DNA from: Lactobacillus sp. CBA3605
Lineage (GTDB): Bacteria > Bacillota > Bacilli > Lactobacillales > Lactobacillaceae
Assembly (NCBI RefSeq): GCF_002970915.1
Contig: NZ_CP027190.1
Location: 1,922,001 to 1,986,000 of the forward strand
Length of the DNA stretch: 64,000 nucleotides
Direction of reading: 5' to 3'
The position numbers and the translations under genes were made by a program. Shown here piece after piece: positions 40,842-48,590 of the stretch; position 1 is the first letter of the stretch; each line of letters opens with the position of its first letter. Under the pieces are notes generated by a model, which was not told where the DNA came from, did no database searches, and saw only the letters and a list, made by a program, of their open reading frames with translations.

Positions 40842-40889
40842 AATAAATAGTCGCGACAAGAATTTAAATTCTTGTCGCGACTATTTATT
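40842..40889. terminator. Perfect 48-bp palindrome, bidirectional terminator
   Basis: AATAAATAGTCGCGACAAG...CTTGTCGCGACTATTTATT is an uninterrupted inverted repeat with 24-base arms and no unpaired loop. It lies between converging whiA and the MmcQ/YjbR gene. Confidence 0.85.
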
Positions 40890-40916
40890 ACCGATCATCG
40901 AGGGGAACGGACTGAC

Positions 40917-41582
40917 TCATTGAGCCAAGTCGTAACTTAGTTGCAAATAGTTGCGTAAGTCAGCATCGGCAACCCGATCATCTAAGATGATTGAAAACCA
41001 GTGTTGCTTGTTCATATGGTAAGCTGGAAAATAATTTTTTTGATCAATTAATGATTGCTGATCAGCTAATCGAAAATCAACGACGGTCACGATTTCATCT
41101 GAATCCAGCCCTAGCTTACGTTGTGGTATTTTAACCAGCAAGGCATACCATTTTTTGGTATCTGAGCGTCGTAAAATAGCGTTATTTGGAAATTTAGGCC
41201 ATAAGAATTCAAGCTCATTGTGATAGTTAGCCTTGACGGTTTCAATCAACCAACGAGCTTGACGTGATGGAAACATTGCGGGTTCAAAAGCCTGGTCGGC
41301 AACGGCTTGGAGTGCGTCAAGGTAGGCCTTTCGAACGCTTGCGACAAAGGCACCAGCATTGCTGGCTGCCAGATGTAGCGTATAAGGTTGCTGCGTGGCA
41401 TTATCGATTAAGGTTGTGGTAACTGTATTAGGTAGTGTCACTGTGAGGGTTAACGTAAAAGTTGGTGCTAATAATGGTTGCGACCGAATCAGGTCATGAT
41501 TGTGGCGGATAAACCCAATTTTTAATAACTGCTCCAGTTGACCACGTTGATCTTTAAAAATAGCTTGGCTCATATCATCCAT
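40917..41582 (-). CDS. MmcQ/YjbR family protein with N-terminal extension
   Basis: The C-terminal half (about 105-221) of this 221-residue protein is a MmcQ/YjbR (DUF419) domain. It is recognised by NYFPAYHMNKQHWFSIILD and the final LxLSYDLAQ, with KWYALLVKIP before it. These proteins have a CyaY-like fold and are called DNA-binding on limited evidence. The N-terminal about 100 residues form an extra domain rich in Thr and aliphatic residues, which I do not recognise. ATG at 41582 lies ten bases after TAGGAGG. It converges with whiA. Confidence 0.78.
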   Translation of the reverse strand: MDDMSQAIFKDQRGQLEQLLKIGFIRHNHDLIRSQPLLAPTFTLTLTVTLPNTVTTTLIDNATQQPYTLHLAASNAGAFVASVRKAYLDALQAVADQAFEPAMFPSRQARWLIETVKANYHNELEFLWPKFPNNAILRRSDTKKWYALLVKIPQRKLGLDSDEIVTVVDFRLADQQSLIDQKNYFPAYHMNKQHWFSIILDDRVADADLRNYLQLSYDLAQ

Positions 41583-41669
41583 GATTTGATAGCCTCCTAA
41601 AAATAACTGTTATCTATTAGTTTAACCCTGATTAAGTTTAATTAGCAGTGCTGGTATTAAATAAATCAC

Positions 41670-41699
41670 TTGACAAAAGTAAGTAAGACTCTCTATACT
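41670..41699 (+). promoter_or_regulatory. Promoter of Cys-rich leader and peptide-binding gene
   Basis: A perfect -35 TTGACA (41670-41675), an 18-bp spacer and TATACT (41694-41699). It is the best consensus promoter in the window, and predicted transcription starts near 41706. Confidence 0.8.
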
Positions 41700-41732
41700 A
41701 AAGCCATCTTATGAAATCGGAGAGACGTTACG

Positions 41733-41840
41733 ATGCAAATGCAAAAACAAGTCATGTTAATGAACTGCTGTCCATGTTGTGAAACTAACAACATGGCTAT
41801 TTGCGTCGAATTACAAGCGTCTCTACTGCATCAAAACTAA
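41733..41840 (+). CDS. Cys/Met-rich 35-codon leader peptide
   Basis: A short ORF has ATG 41733 behind CGGAGAGA and stops at TAA 41838-41840. It encodes 35 residues with five Cys and five Met; the core reads MNCCPCCETNNMAIC. Codons for the four clustered Cys (41766-41780) form the 5' side of a perfect 9-bp hairpin (CCATGTTGT 41772-41780 / ACAACATGG 41788-41796). A further stem CGATGCAAAT / ATTTGCGTCG encloses it, and AGAGACG (41721-41727, over the ribosome site) pairs with CGTCTCT (41818-41824). A terminator and then a peptide-binding lipoprotein gene follow. This is the architecture of an attenuation leader, perhaps sensing Cys-tRNA. The alternative is a small thiol or metal-binding peptide. 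The function is inference. Confidence 0.6.
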   Translation: MQMQKQVMLMNCCPCCETNNMAICVELQASLLHQN

Positions 41841-41869
41841 CGGCATTGAGCTCAAAACGTTATTTTTGA

Positions 41870-41914
41870 AACGCCTGCTTGGAATCTGACGAGATTCCTA
41901 GCAGGCGTTTTTTT
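41870..41914 (+). terminator. Strong terminator/attenuator upstream of oppA-like gene
   Basis: A 17-bp stem with one mismatch (AACGCCTGCTTGGAATC / GATTCCTAGCAGGCGTT) and a seven-T run sits between the leader ORF and the lipoprotein gene. No second promoter was seen after it, so the gene should depend on read-through. Confidence 0.88.
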
Positions 41915-41969
41915 GTTACCGATTCGAGGGTAGATCCACCAAAAAAGTAAAATAAAAGGGGCGAGAGTA

Positions 41970-43622
41970 TTGAAGAAGCGATCAGTGTTAGCAGTTATTT
42001 TTAGTGTCATGTTAGTAGCGGTGTTAGCGGCTTGTGGTAAGCAAAGTAGTCAAGCGACGACCAGCGGTAAATATGCAACTAACCAAGTTTTAAATCTTTC
42101 ATATCCAAGTTCGCTCGATTCAATTGATATTTCGACGATGTCTGGTTACGGTAGCACGGGGAATTTATTTGAGAGTCTATATCGCTTAGGTAAGGACGGT
42201 AGTGTCACGCCTGGTTTAGCGAGTCAAAGTAAAGTTTCGAAAGATGGCAAGACCTATACATTCACGATTCGTAATGCTAAGTGGAGTGATGGGTCAGCGA
42301 TTACGGCGCAAGACTTTGTATACTCGTGGCGGCGTACTGTCACGCCAGCGACTAAGTCTCAGTATGCGTATTTATTTTCAGGGATTAAAAATGCGGATGC
42401 AATTGTCGCTGGGAAAAAGCCGGCCAGCACGTTGGGCGTCAAGGCAAGTGGCAAGCATACGTTTATCGTAACGTTAGATAAGCCAATCACTTATTTTAAG
42501 AAATTAATGACTTATCCATTATTTGGCCCGATTAGCGAAGCTGCCGTAAAGAAATGGGGTAGTAAGTACGCCACGAAGGCACAATATATGTTATACAGTG
42601 GGCCCTTTAAGTTAACCGGCTGGACCGGGACCAATAATAAATGGACTTATGTTAAAAATAATCAATATTGGGATAAAAAAGTCGTTCATTTAAACAAGAT
42701 TAATTATAGTGTGAATGAAAGTTCGACGACTACTTTAAACTTGTTCCAAGAAAACAAACTGGACTTAACCCAGTTATCAAGTGAACAAGTGAAAAACATG
42801 AAATCTAATAAGGCTTACACCACATACCCCTATTCAATCACAGCCTTCTTGGTCTATAATTTCCAAGATAGTAATGCCACGATTAAAAAGGCTTTGAGCA
42901 ATCAAAAGATTCGCCAAGCTATTTCGTTATCAATTAATCGGGAACAACTTGTTAAAAATGTCATTGGGGATGCGTCCAAGACGGCTAAGACGTTTGTGCC
43001 ACAAAACCTAGCCAAAGATCCTAAAAATGGTCAAGATTTTGCCAGTGAATCGACCGTTAAAAATTCAACGTCATATAATCCAAAACTAGCAAAAAAGCTT
43101 TGGCAACAAGGATTAAAAGAGGTTGGCATTAAGCAGTTAACGATTAGCATGTTAACGTCAAATGATGAACCTAATAAACCAATCTCACAATATTTCAAAG
43201 GTCAATTGGAGAAGACTTTACCAGGGTTAACAATTAATCTATCAAATCTTCCGGCTAAGGTGGCGTCATCTCGGGCACAACAAGGTGATTTTGATGTTTA
43301 TCTGAGTGGTTGGGGTGCTGATTTCAATGACCCAATCTCGCATTTACAAATTATGACGAGTGGGAGTGGTTATAATTATGGTAAATATAACAGCAGCACC
43401 TATAACGCATTGATTAAGAAAGCCCAAAATCAAGATGCTAATAATGCCGAGGCCCGCTGGCAAGATATGTTGCAAGCAGAAAAGGTGATTATGCAAGATC
43501 AAGGGATTACGCCGATTTATCAGACGGTTTATTCCTACTTACAAAATCCTAAAGCCAAGGGCATCATCCACAATACAGCTGGAACGCAGTGGAATTACAA
43601 GTATGCTTATATGGAAAAATAA
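41970..43622 (+). CDS. oppA: Oligopeptide ABC transporter substrate-binding lipoprotein
   Basis: The 550-residue extracellular lipoprotein has a signal peptide with lipobox LAAC (Cys22), a Ser/Thr-rich linker, then the SBP family 5 fold. Family features are LNLSYPSSLDSIDI, the DGKTYTFTIRNAKWSDGS region, and SINREQLVKN. Such proteins bind peptides for an Opp permease, but no permease or ATPase gene is beside it, so it is an orphan receptor. Start TTG at 41970 follows AAGGGGCGAG. Expression probably depends on passing the upstream attenuator. Cys- or Met-containing peptides as ligand is a guess from that leader. Confidence 0.9.
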   Translation: MKKRSVLAVIFSVMLVAVLAACGKQSSQATTSGKYATNQVLNLSYPSSLDSIDISTMSGYGSTGNLFESLYRLGKDGSVTPGLASQSKVSKDGKTYTFTIRNAKWSDGSAITAQDFVYSWRRTVTPATKSQYAYLFSGIKNADAIVAGKKPASTLGVKASGKHTFIVTLDKPITYFKKLMTYPLFGPISEAAVKKWGSKYATKAQYMLYSGPFKLTGWTGTNNKWTYVKNNQYWDKKVVHLNKINYSVNESSTTTLNLFQENKLDLTQLSSEQVKNMKSNKAYTTYPYSITAFLVYNFQDSNATIKKALSNQKIRQAISLSINREQLVKNVIGDASKTAKTFVPQNLAKDPKNGQDFASESTVKNSTSYNPKLAKKLWQQGLKEVGIKQLTISMLTSNDEPNKPISQYFKGQLEKTLPGLTINLSNLPAKVASSRAQQGDFDVYLSGWGADFNDPISHLQIMTSGSGYNYGKYNSSTYNALIKKAQNQDANNAEARWQDMLQAEKVIMQDQGITPIYQTVYSYLQNPKAKGIIHNTAGTQWNYKYAYMEK

Positions 43623-43637
43623 ATTGAATTGAAAAAA

Positions 43638-43680
43638 CAGTAAGGCGGCAACCTGAGTGTTAAAGGGTGTCGCCTTTTTG
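43638..43680 (+). terminator. Intrinsic terminator after oppA-like gene
   Basis: The stem AAGGCGGCAACC / GGGTGTCGCCTT has two mismatched positions and five T after it. Confidence 0.8.
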
Positions 43681-43687
43681 TGAGCAC

Positions 43688-43720
43688 AAAAAATGAGCTA
43701 ACTGTGTTGTTAGCTCACTT
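43688..43720 (-). terminator. Intrinsic terminator of clpP
   Basis: On the minus strand TGAGCTAAC / GTTAGCTCA is followed by six T, eight bases past the clpP stop. Confidence 0.85.
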
Positions 43721-43727
43721 TAAAGGG

Positions 43728-44318
43728 TTATTTTAGTTTGTTGTTTTCCATAATATCATCGATCAAACCATAATCTTTGGCTTCTTGAGCTGTTAAGTAG
43801 TTATCACGTTCGGTATCATGATTCAACTTTTCAACTGGTTGATCAGAATTGCTTGCTAAAATTTCGTTGATCTTTTTACGCGTCTTCAAAATTTCTTCAG
43901 CAACGATTTCAATTTCAGTTTGTTGTCCTTGAGCACCACCAGAAGGTTGATGAATCAAGATTTCTGAGTTAGGTAAAGCGAAACGCTTGCCCTTAGTCCC
44001 AGAAGAAGCGAGGACACTGGCCATGGAAGCTGCCATCCCCATAACAATGGTTTGGACATCAGACTTGATGAAGTTCATCGTGTCATAGATGGCTAAGCCG
44101 GCGGTGACAACCCCACCTGGTGAATTGATATAAAGATAAATGTCTTTGTCGGAATCTTGCGCATCTAAGAAGAGTAATTGCGCAATAATCGCATTGGCCA
44201 TATTGTCTTCAATAGGACCAGATAACATAATAATACGGTCTTTTAAAAGTCGTGAGTAAATGTCATAAGCACGTTCGCCACGTGATGACTGTTCGATAAC
44301 TGTCGGAACTGGATACAT
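43728..44318 (-). CDS. clpP: ATP-dependent Clp protease proteolytic subunit
   Basis: ClpP is the serine protease barrel that works with ClpC, ClpE or ClpX in protein quality control. The 196-residue protein has the full catalytic triad at canonical numbers: S98 (GMAASMAS), H123 (LIHQPSGG) and D172 (ERDNY). The N-terminus [25 protein letters not shown] is typical of the mature form with a very short propeptide. ATG at 44318 follows AGGAGG on the minus strand. The promoter carries a CtsR box. Confidence 0.98.
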   Translation of the reverse strand: MYPVPTVIEQSSRGERAYDIYSRLLKDRIIMLSGPIEDNMANAIIAQLLFLDAQDSDKDIYLYINSPGGVVTAGLAIYDTMNFIKSDVQTIVMGMAASMASVLASSGTKGKRFALPNSEILIHQPSGGAQGQQTEIEIVAEEILKTRKKINEILASNSDQPVEKLNHDTERDNYLTAQEAKDYGLIDDIMENNKLK

Positions 44319-44376
44319 ACTTGTTAGCCTCCTAAAGTTTCAATCTGATAAATTAGCTCATTGCTAATATAAATGT

Positions 44377-44406
44377 AGTTTACCGCTAAGGTCAGTAAAG
44401 GTCAAA
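44377..44406 (-). promoter_or_regulatory. clpP promoter with CtsR operator
   Basis: On the minus strand TTGACC (44400-44405), 17 bp and TAAACT (44377-44382). Over the -35, at 44390-44406 on the plus strand, GGTCAGTAAAGGTCAAA matches the CtsR heptad repeat (GGTCAAA-N3-GGTCAAA) with two changes in one half. CtsR control of clpP is established in low-GC Gram-positives. Confidence 0.8.
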
Positions 44407-44450
44407 AGAAAAACCTCAAAAACAAAATTCCGTTTTTTTAGGTTCCGTGG

Positions 44451-44509
44451 TATACTTAGGATTCTATCATATACGGCTTGAGATTGGGGAAATCCCAATC
44501 TCTTTTTTA
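44451..44509 (+). ncRNA. Possible short transcript: extended -10 plus terminator
   Basis: TGGTATACT (extended -10, TATACT at 44451-44456) is followed about 25 bases later by a perfect terminator, AGATTGGG / CCCAATCT with six T (44479-44509). No gene lies between, so a transcript of only about 45 bases would result. A good -35 is lacking. The rest of the clpP-tRNA gap shows nothing else. Confidence 0.35.
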
Positions 44510-44611
44510 TGTCCAAATATCCTGACTGACTAGCAACAGGGGTACCGCCTAGGTTGTTTAGTATGGTATGATGAAAGCGGTGTAAGTTCTATTTTTGCTT
44601 GATTTGGGTAT

Positions 44612-44638
44612 AAAAAAAGCTGAGATACAATCTCAGCT
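44612..44638 (-). terminator. Terminator after tRNA-Arg
   Basis: On the minus strand AGCTGAGAT / ATCTCAGCT with a three-base loop and seven T, just downstream of the tRNA. Confidence 0.9.
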
Positions 44639-44644
44639 AAGTGA

Positions 44645-44716
44645 TGCGCCCGGAGGGAATCGAACCCCCATTTCAAGAACCGGAATCTTACGTGCGATCC
44701 ATTACACTACGGGCGC
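44645..44716 (-). tRNA. tRNA-Arg (anticodon CCG)
   Basis: On the minus strand a 72-base cloverleaf can be folded. The acceptor stem is GCGCCCG / CGGGCGC with discriminator A. The D arm is GTGT / GCAC. The anticodon arm is TAAGA-TTCCGGT-TCTTG with anticodon CCG. The T arm is GGGGG-TTCGATT-CCCTC. It reads the rare Arg codon CGG. CCA is not encoded (ATC follows). It stands alone, with its own terminator. Confidence 0.93.
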
Positions 44717-44797
44717 CTGAACAACATGTTATAGTTTAGCGGATTATGGCTGAAAACACAAGCGATATTTATAAAAAATATTTGGGAGGCATTATTT

Positions 44798-46138
44798 ATG
44801 GCATTAGGACCAGGTTTTCGCCAACAACAACGGCAAACCCAAAAGTTGGCCATGACGCAGCGATTGCAACAATCAATTCAAATGTTGCAATTTAACGTTG
44901 AAGAATTACGTGATTTTTTAACCCAAAAAGCGCTTGAAAATCCATTAATTGATGTTGATACTAATTGGAATGCCAATCATGCCAGTTTGAGTACAGCTAA
45001 GACTGTCACGACCCATGATGATTTTATTGAGCGGGTTTCGACATCTAACCAACATTCTCTGTTTGAATACTTATTAGATCAGATTCATTTAACCATGCGA
45101 GATACTAAGTTACGCAAAATCGTGCTGTACTTGATCGAATACGTGGATGTTAATGGGTATTTAAAAGTGGCTGATGAACAAGTGTTAGCCGCAATGCAAG
45201 CGACGCCGATTGAATTACTAGATGCAATCACCTTGCTACAACAACTCGATCCACCAGGGGTTGGGGCCCGAAACTTGCAACAAGCGCTGATGTTACAAAC
45301 TGAAAATGATGATAGTGCACCTAATTTAGCGTACATTATTTTAGAAGAAAGCTTTGATGCGCTGGTTAATCGTAATTGGGCCCAGTTAGCCAAAAAATAC
45401 GCGGTTGAGTTAGCCGATATTTCAAGTGTTTATGACTATATACGGACGTTAAGCCCAACACCTGGGGCGGCAGTCGGACAAGAAACAACGGGATATATTT
45501 TTCCAGACCTAATTGTGACCCAACCAACAGTGGGGCAATTGGCGTTGAAGACTGCATCGATGGCGCAACCAATTGTCAAATTTCAGAGTCGGTATTATCA
45601 ACAGATGAGTCAACATGATGATCAAGAAGTTACGGAGTATCTGAAAGAGAAAAAATCTGAGTATGATTGGATTGCAAGTAGCTTGCAGCAACGTGAGGCA
45701 ACTATTTTTCGCGTAGGAACCGCGATTATTGAACGACAGTCGGCTTTCTTCCTTGAAAAAACCAAAAGTTTAAAACCGTTATTATTGCGTGATGTGGCGC
45801 AACAGTTACAAGTACATGAATCGACAATTAGTCGGAGTATCAATGGTAAATATGTGCAAACTGATTTTGGTATGTTTGAACTTAAGCGTTTCTTTACTCA
45901 GGCGGTCAGCAAACGTCCCGCGAATGGCGAACTCGTCTCGGCTGATAACGTGCAACACCGGATTGTGGCTTTAGTTAAGCAGGAAGATAAAGAAAAACCG
46001 CTTTCAGACCAAAAAATAGTTCAGATTCTTAAGTCGGAAAATGTCGAACTTTCACGGCGTACAGTTGCCAAATATCGGGAAAATCTTAACATTCCAGCTT
46101 CGTCTAAGCGAAAACAATATTTAAAAACCGAACAGTAA
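44798..46138 (+). CDS. rpoN: RNA polymerase sigma-54 factor
   Basis: Sigma-54 needs an AAA+ enhancer-binding activator and recognises -24/-12 promoters. The 446-residue protein has the Gln-rich region I (QQQRQTQKLAMTQRLQQSIQML), a core-binding middle domain, the helix-turn-helix near residue 340 (LQVHESTISRSINGKY), and the RpoN box (RRTVAKYREN, about 425). In lactobacilli and Listeria its known targets are mannose-family PTS operons controlled by ManR/LevR; no such operon or activator is in this window. ATG follows TTGGGAGG. Confidence 0.96.
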   Translation: MALGPGFRQQQRQTQKLAMTQRLQQSIQMLQFNVEELRDFLTQKALENPLIDVDTNWNANHASLSTAKTVTTHDDFIERVSTSNQHSLFEYLLDQIHLTMRDTKLRKIVLYLIEYVDVNGYLKVADEQVLAAMQATPIELLDAITLLQQLDPPGVGARNLQQALMLQTENDDSAPNLAYIILEESFDALVNRNWAQLAKKYAVELADISSVYDYIRTLSPTPGAAVGQETTGYIFPDLIVTQPTVGQLALKTASMAQPIVKFQSRYYQQMSQHDDQEVTEYLKEKKSEYDWIASSLQQREATIFRVGTAIIERQSAFFLEKTKSLKPLLLRDVAQQLQVHESTISRSINGKYVQTDFGMFELKRFFTQAVSKRPANGELVSADNVQHRIVALVKQEDKEKPLSDQKIVQILKSENVELSRRTVAKYRENLNIPASSKRKQYLKTEQ

Positions 46139-46188
46139 CGAAAACAACCATTTTGAGCAGTCGGTTATCGGCTGTGGTGGGTTCTCAT

Positions 46189-46217
46189 TTGCAACCATTA
46201 CATGAACCTGTTATAAT
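46189..46217 (+). promoter_or_regulatory. Promoter of the cggR-gap operon
   Basis: TTGCAA (46189-46194), 17 bp and a perfect TATAAT (46212-46217). It leaves a leader of about 130 bases that holds the CggR operator. Confidence 0.82.
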
Positions 46218-46295
46218 TCAAGTTGTGGTTAAGAGAGGTATGCAACATCGATTTCATTGTAAATTATCGTTGTGTGCTTTGTTTTTTTAAGTCTT

Positions 46296-46331
46296 TGGGT
46301 CGTTATTCGACATAGCTGGACTAAATCCGTC
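46296..46331 (+). promoter_or_regulatory. CggR operator (CggO)
   Basis: TGGGTC-N6-CGAC-N4-CTGGAC-N6-CGTC reproduces exactly the spacing of the Bacillus CggR operator CGGGAC-N6-TGTC-N4-CGGGAC-N6-TGTC, with one or two changes in each element. It lies downstream of the promoter and just before cggR, where a bound repressor would block elongation. Confidence 0.75.
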
Positions 46332-46355
46332 CCACTAGAGAGCAGGTTGGATGCC

Positions 46356-47384
46356 ATGCATTCAGATATTCAATGGATTGAGGCAATTGCCCCAGACATG
46401 GTTGAAATGCTAAGTCATCGGTACTTGGTATTAAGAACCATTAATTGGATGGCCCCAGTTGGACGTCGGCTATTGGCTCAAACTTTAGAAGTCAGTGAAC
46501 GGACGTTACGGACCGAAACGGATACGTTACGGAAGTTAGATTTAATTGTGACTGATAAGGCGGGCATGCAGTTGACGCAACCGGGAAAAGATGTTTTACT
46601 CGGGTTAAGCCAATTCATGGATGAGTTAATGGGAATTCGACAGAAAGAACGACAGTTAGCGCAACGCTTCAATTTAAAACGTTGTATTATTGTCTCTGGC
46701 GACTCCGACCGACAGTTAAAGGTTATCGGGACCATGGGCGAAGAAGTTAACCAACTATTACAGCGGTTATTGCCAGAAGGGAATAACATTATTGCTGTAA
46801 TGGGTGGTCATACCATGGAGCATGTGGCAAATCATTTATCTAGCAAGCTTGCTAGCAAACGTGACTTGTTATTTGTTCCGGCGCGTGGTGGGGTTGGTGA
46901 ATCGGTTGCGATTCAAGCAAATACCATTGCGTCCCAAATGGCACAACACACCGGTGGTAAATTTCGGTCGTTGTTTGTGCCCGAACAGGTCAGTGAACGA
47001 ACCTATGAACCACTCCTCAAAGAACCAAGTATTCAAGAGGTGTTGGGGATTATTCGCCAAGCTAACGTGGTGATTCACAGTGTGGGTGATGCGGTTTCAA
47101 TGGCGCATCGCCGGGACATGTCTGAGGATCAGATTAAAGTATTACGTGGCCGCCATGCGGTCGGGGAAGCCTTTGGTTATTTCTTTGATAAAGACGGCAA
47201 CGTTGTTTATCGAATTCCACGTATTGGTTTGCAAATCGGAGAACTGGCCAATATGGAGATTATACTCGCAGTTGCGGGCGGTGCTTCTAAAGCGACCGCA
47301 ATTGAGGCGTATATGAAGATCGCACCTAAAAAGACGTGTTTAATCACGGATGAAGGTGCAGCAAACTTGATTTTAAAAAAGTAA
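46356..47384 (+). CDS. cggR: Central glycolytic genes regulator CggR
   Basis: CggR is a SorC-family repressor of the gap operon whose DNA grip is relaxed by fructose-1,6-bisphosphate. The 342-residue protein has an N-terminal winged helix (about 20-80, with GRRLLAQTLEVSERTLRTE). The C-terminal sugar-phosphate-binding domain follows (about 90-342, with IMGGHTMEHVANHL-type, ARGGVGES and VAGGASKATAIEAY motifs). ATG at 46356 follows GAGAGCAGG; TTG 46347 is an alternative. The longer reading from 46272 would run through the operator and is rejected. It is first in the glycolytic operon. Confidence 0.93.
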   Translation: MHSDIQWIEAIAPDMVEMLSHRYLVLRTINWMAPVGRRLLAQTLEVSERTLRTETDTLRKLDLIVTDKAGMQLTQPGKDVLLGLSQFMDELMGIRQKERQLAQRFNLKRCIIVSGDSDRQLKVIGTMGEEVNQLLQRLLPEGNNIIAVMGGHTMEHVANHLSSKLASKRDLLFVPARGGVGESVAIQANTIASQMAQHTGGKFRSLFVPEQVSERTYEPLLKEPSIQEVLGIIRQANVVIHSVGDAVSMAHRRDMSEDQIKVLRGRHAVGEAFGYFFDKDGNVVYRIPRIGLQIGELANMEIILAVAGGASKATAIEAYMKIAPKKTCLITDEGAANLILKK

Positions 47385-47451
47385 TCTTCTATATTGAAGT
47401 TGCTTTTTAAAATAAAAAATATTTTTATTTCCACAAGGAGGAAATTCTAGT

Positions 47452-48474
47452 ATGTCTGTAAAAATTGGTATTAATGGTTTCGGACGTATCGGTCGTTTAG
47501 CATTCCGTCGTATCTTAGAACTTGGTGCAAAATCAAGTGATATCGAAGTTGTTGCTATTAACGATTTAACTTCACCTGCATTGTTGGCTCATCTTTTGAA
47601 GTATGACTCAACTCATGGTACTTTGGACGCTGAAGTTTCAGCAACCGACGATTCAATCGTGGTTAACGGTAAGACTTACCGTGTTTATGCTGAACCTAAA
47701 GCACAAAATATTCCTTGGGTAAAGAACGACGGCGTTGACTTCGTTCTCGAATGTACTGGTTTCTACACATCAAAGGCTAAGTCACAAGCTCACTTGGACG
47801 CTGGTGCAAAGCGTGTCTTGATTTCTGCTCCTGCTGGTAGCGATTTGAAGACCATCGTTTACAATGTTAACGATGACATCTTAAACTCAGATGACCGCAT
47901 TGTTTCTGCTGGTTCATGTACGACTAACTGTCTTGCACCACTTGCCTTCTTCGAAAACGAAGAATTCGGCATCAAAGTTGGTACGATGACTACTATCCAT
48001 GCTTACACATCAACTCAAATGTTACTTGATGGTCCTGTACGTGGTGGTAACTTCCGTGCTGCTCGTGCTGCTGGTGTGAACACTATTCCTCATTCAACTG
48101 GTGCTGCTAAAGCTCTTGGCTTAGTAATCCCAGAATTGAAGGGTAAGTTACAAGGCCATGCACAACGTGTTGGTGTTGTTGACGGTTCATTAACTGAATT
48201 AGTTGCTATCTTAGACAAGAACGTTACTGCTGACGAAGTTAATGCAGCAATCAAGAAGCATACTGAAGGTAACGAATCATTCGGTTACAACGAAGACGAA
48301 ATTGTTTCTTCTGACGTAATTGGTACTACTTTTGGTTCAATCTTCGATCCTACCCAAACTGAAGTTACTTCTGATGGTGAAAGCCAATTAGTTAAGACTG
48401 TTGCTTGGTACGATAACGAATATGGCTTCACTTGCCAAATGGTACGTACTTTATTGAAGTTCGCTACTCTCTAA
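47452..48474 (+). CDS. gap: Glyceraldehyde-3-phosphate dehydrogenase
   Basis: This NAD-dependent glycolytic enzyme is 340 residues. The NAD motif [13 protein letters not shown] is at the N-terminus, the catalytic Cys sits in [13 protein letters not shown] with its partner His in [10 protein letters not shown], and the C-terminal [16 protein letters not shown] is conserved. The strong AAGGAGGAA site and codon choice biased to GGT, GCT, AAC and TTC mark it as highly expressed. It lies 67 bases after cggR and is followed by a terminator that partly separates it from pgk. Confidence 0.98.
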   Translation: MSVKIGINGFGRIGRLAFRRILELGAKSSDIEVVAINDLTSPALLAHLLKYDSTHGTLDAEVSATDDSIVVNGKTYRVYAEPKAQNIPWVKNDGVDFVLECTGFYTSKAKSQAHLDAGAKRVLISAPAGSDLKTIVYNVNDDILNSDDRIVSAGSCTTNCLAPLAFFENEEFGIKVGTMTTIHAYTSTQMLLDGPVRGGNFRAARAAGVNTIPHSTGAAKALGLVIPELKGKLQGHAQRVGVVDGSLTELVAILDKNVTADEVNAAIKKHTEGNESFGYNEDEIVSSDVIGTTFGSIFDPTQTEVTSDGESQLVKTVAWYDNEYGFTCQMVRTLLKFATL

Positions 48475-48516
48475 TATAAATTAGTTTGTCAGAACTTTAA
48501 AACCGCATAGGTTTTG

Positions 48517-48558
48517 AGACGGCGGGGGGAGGCAATCTCCTTCTGCCGTCTTTTTTTA
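48517..48558 (+). terminator. Intrinsic terminator between gap and pgk
   Basis: AGACGGC...GGGAGG pairs with CTCC...GCCGTCT and is followed by seven T. Since pgk-tpi-eno lie downstream, it may act as a partial terminator that sets gap mRNA above the rest. Confidence 0.85.
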
Positions 48559-48590
48559 TTCAAACCCACGAATTCTAGGAGGATTTTAAC

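Noticed and set aside
41600..41970. T-box riboswitch upstream of the peptide-binding gene
   Set aside because: No T-box core sequence or specifier stem was found; the leader ORF explains the layout better.
46272..46355. Longer N-terminus for CggR
   Set aside because: It would run through the CggR operator, lacks a ribosome site and adds residues absent from the family.
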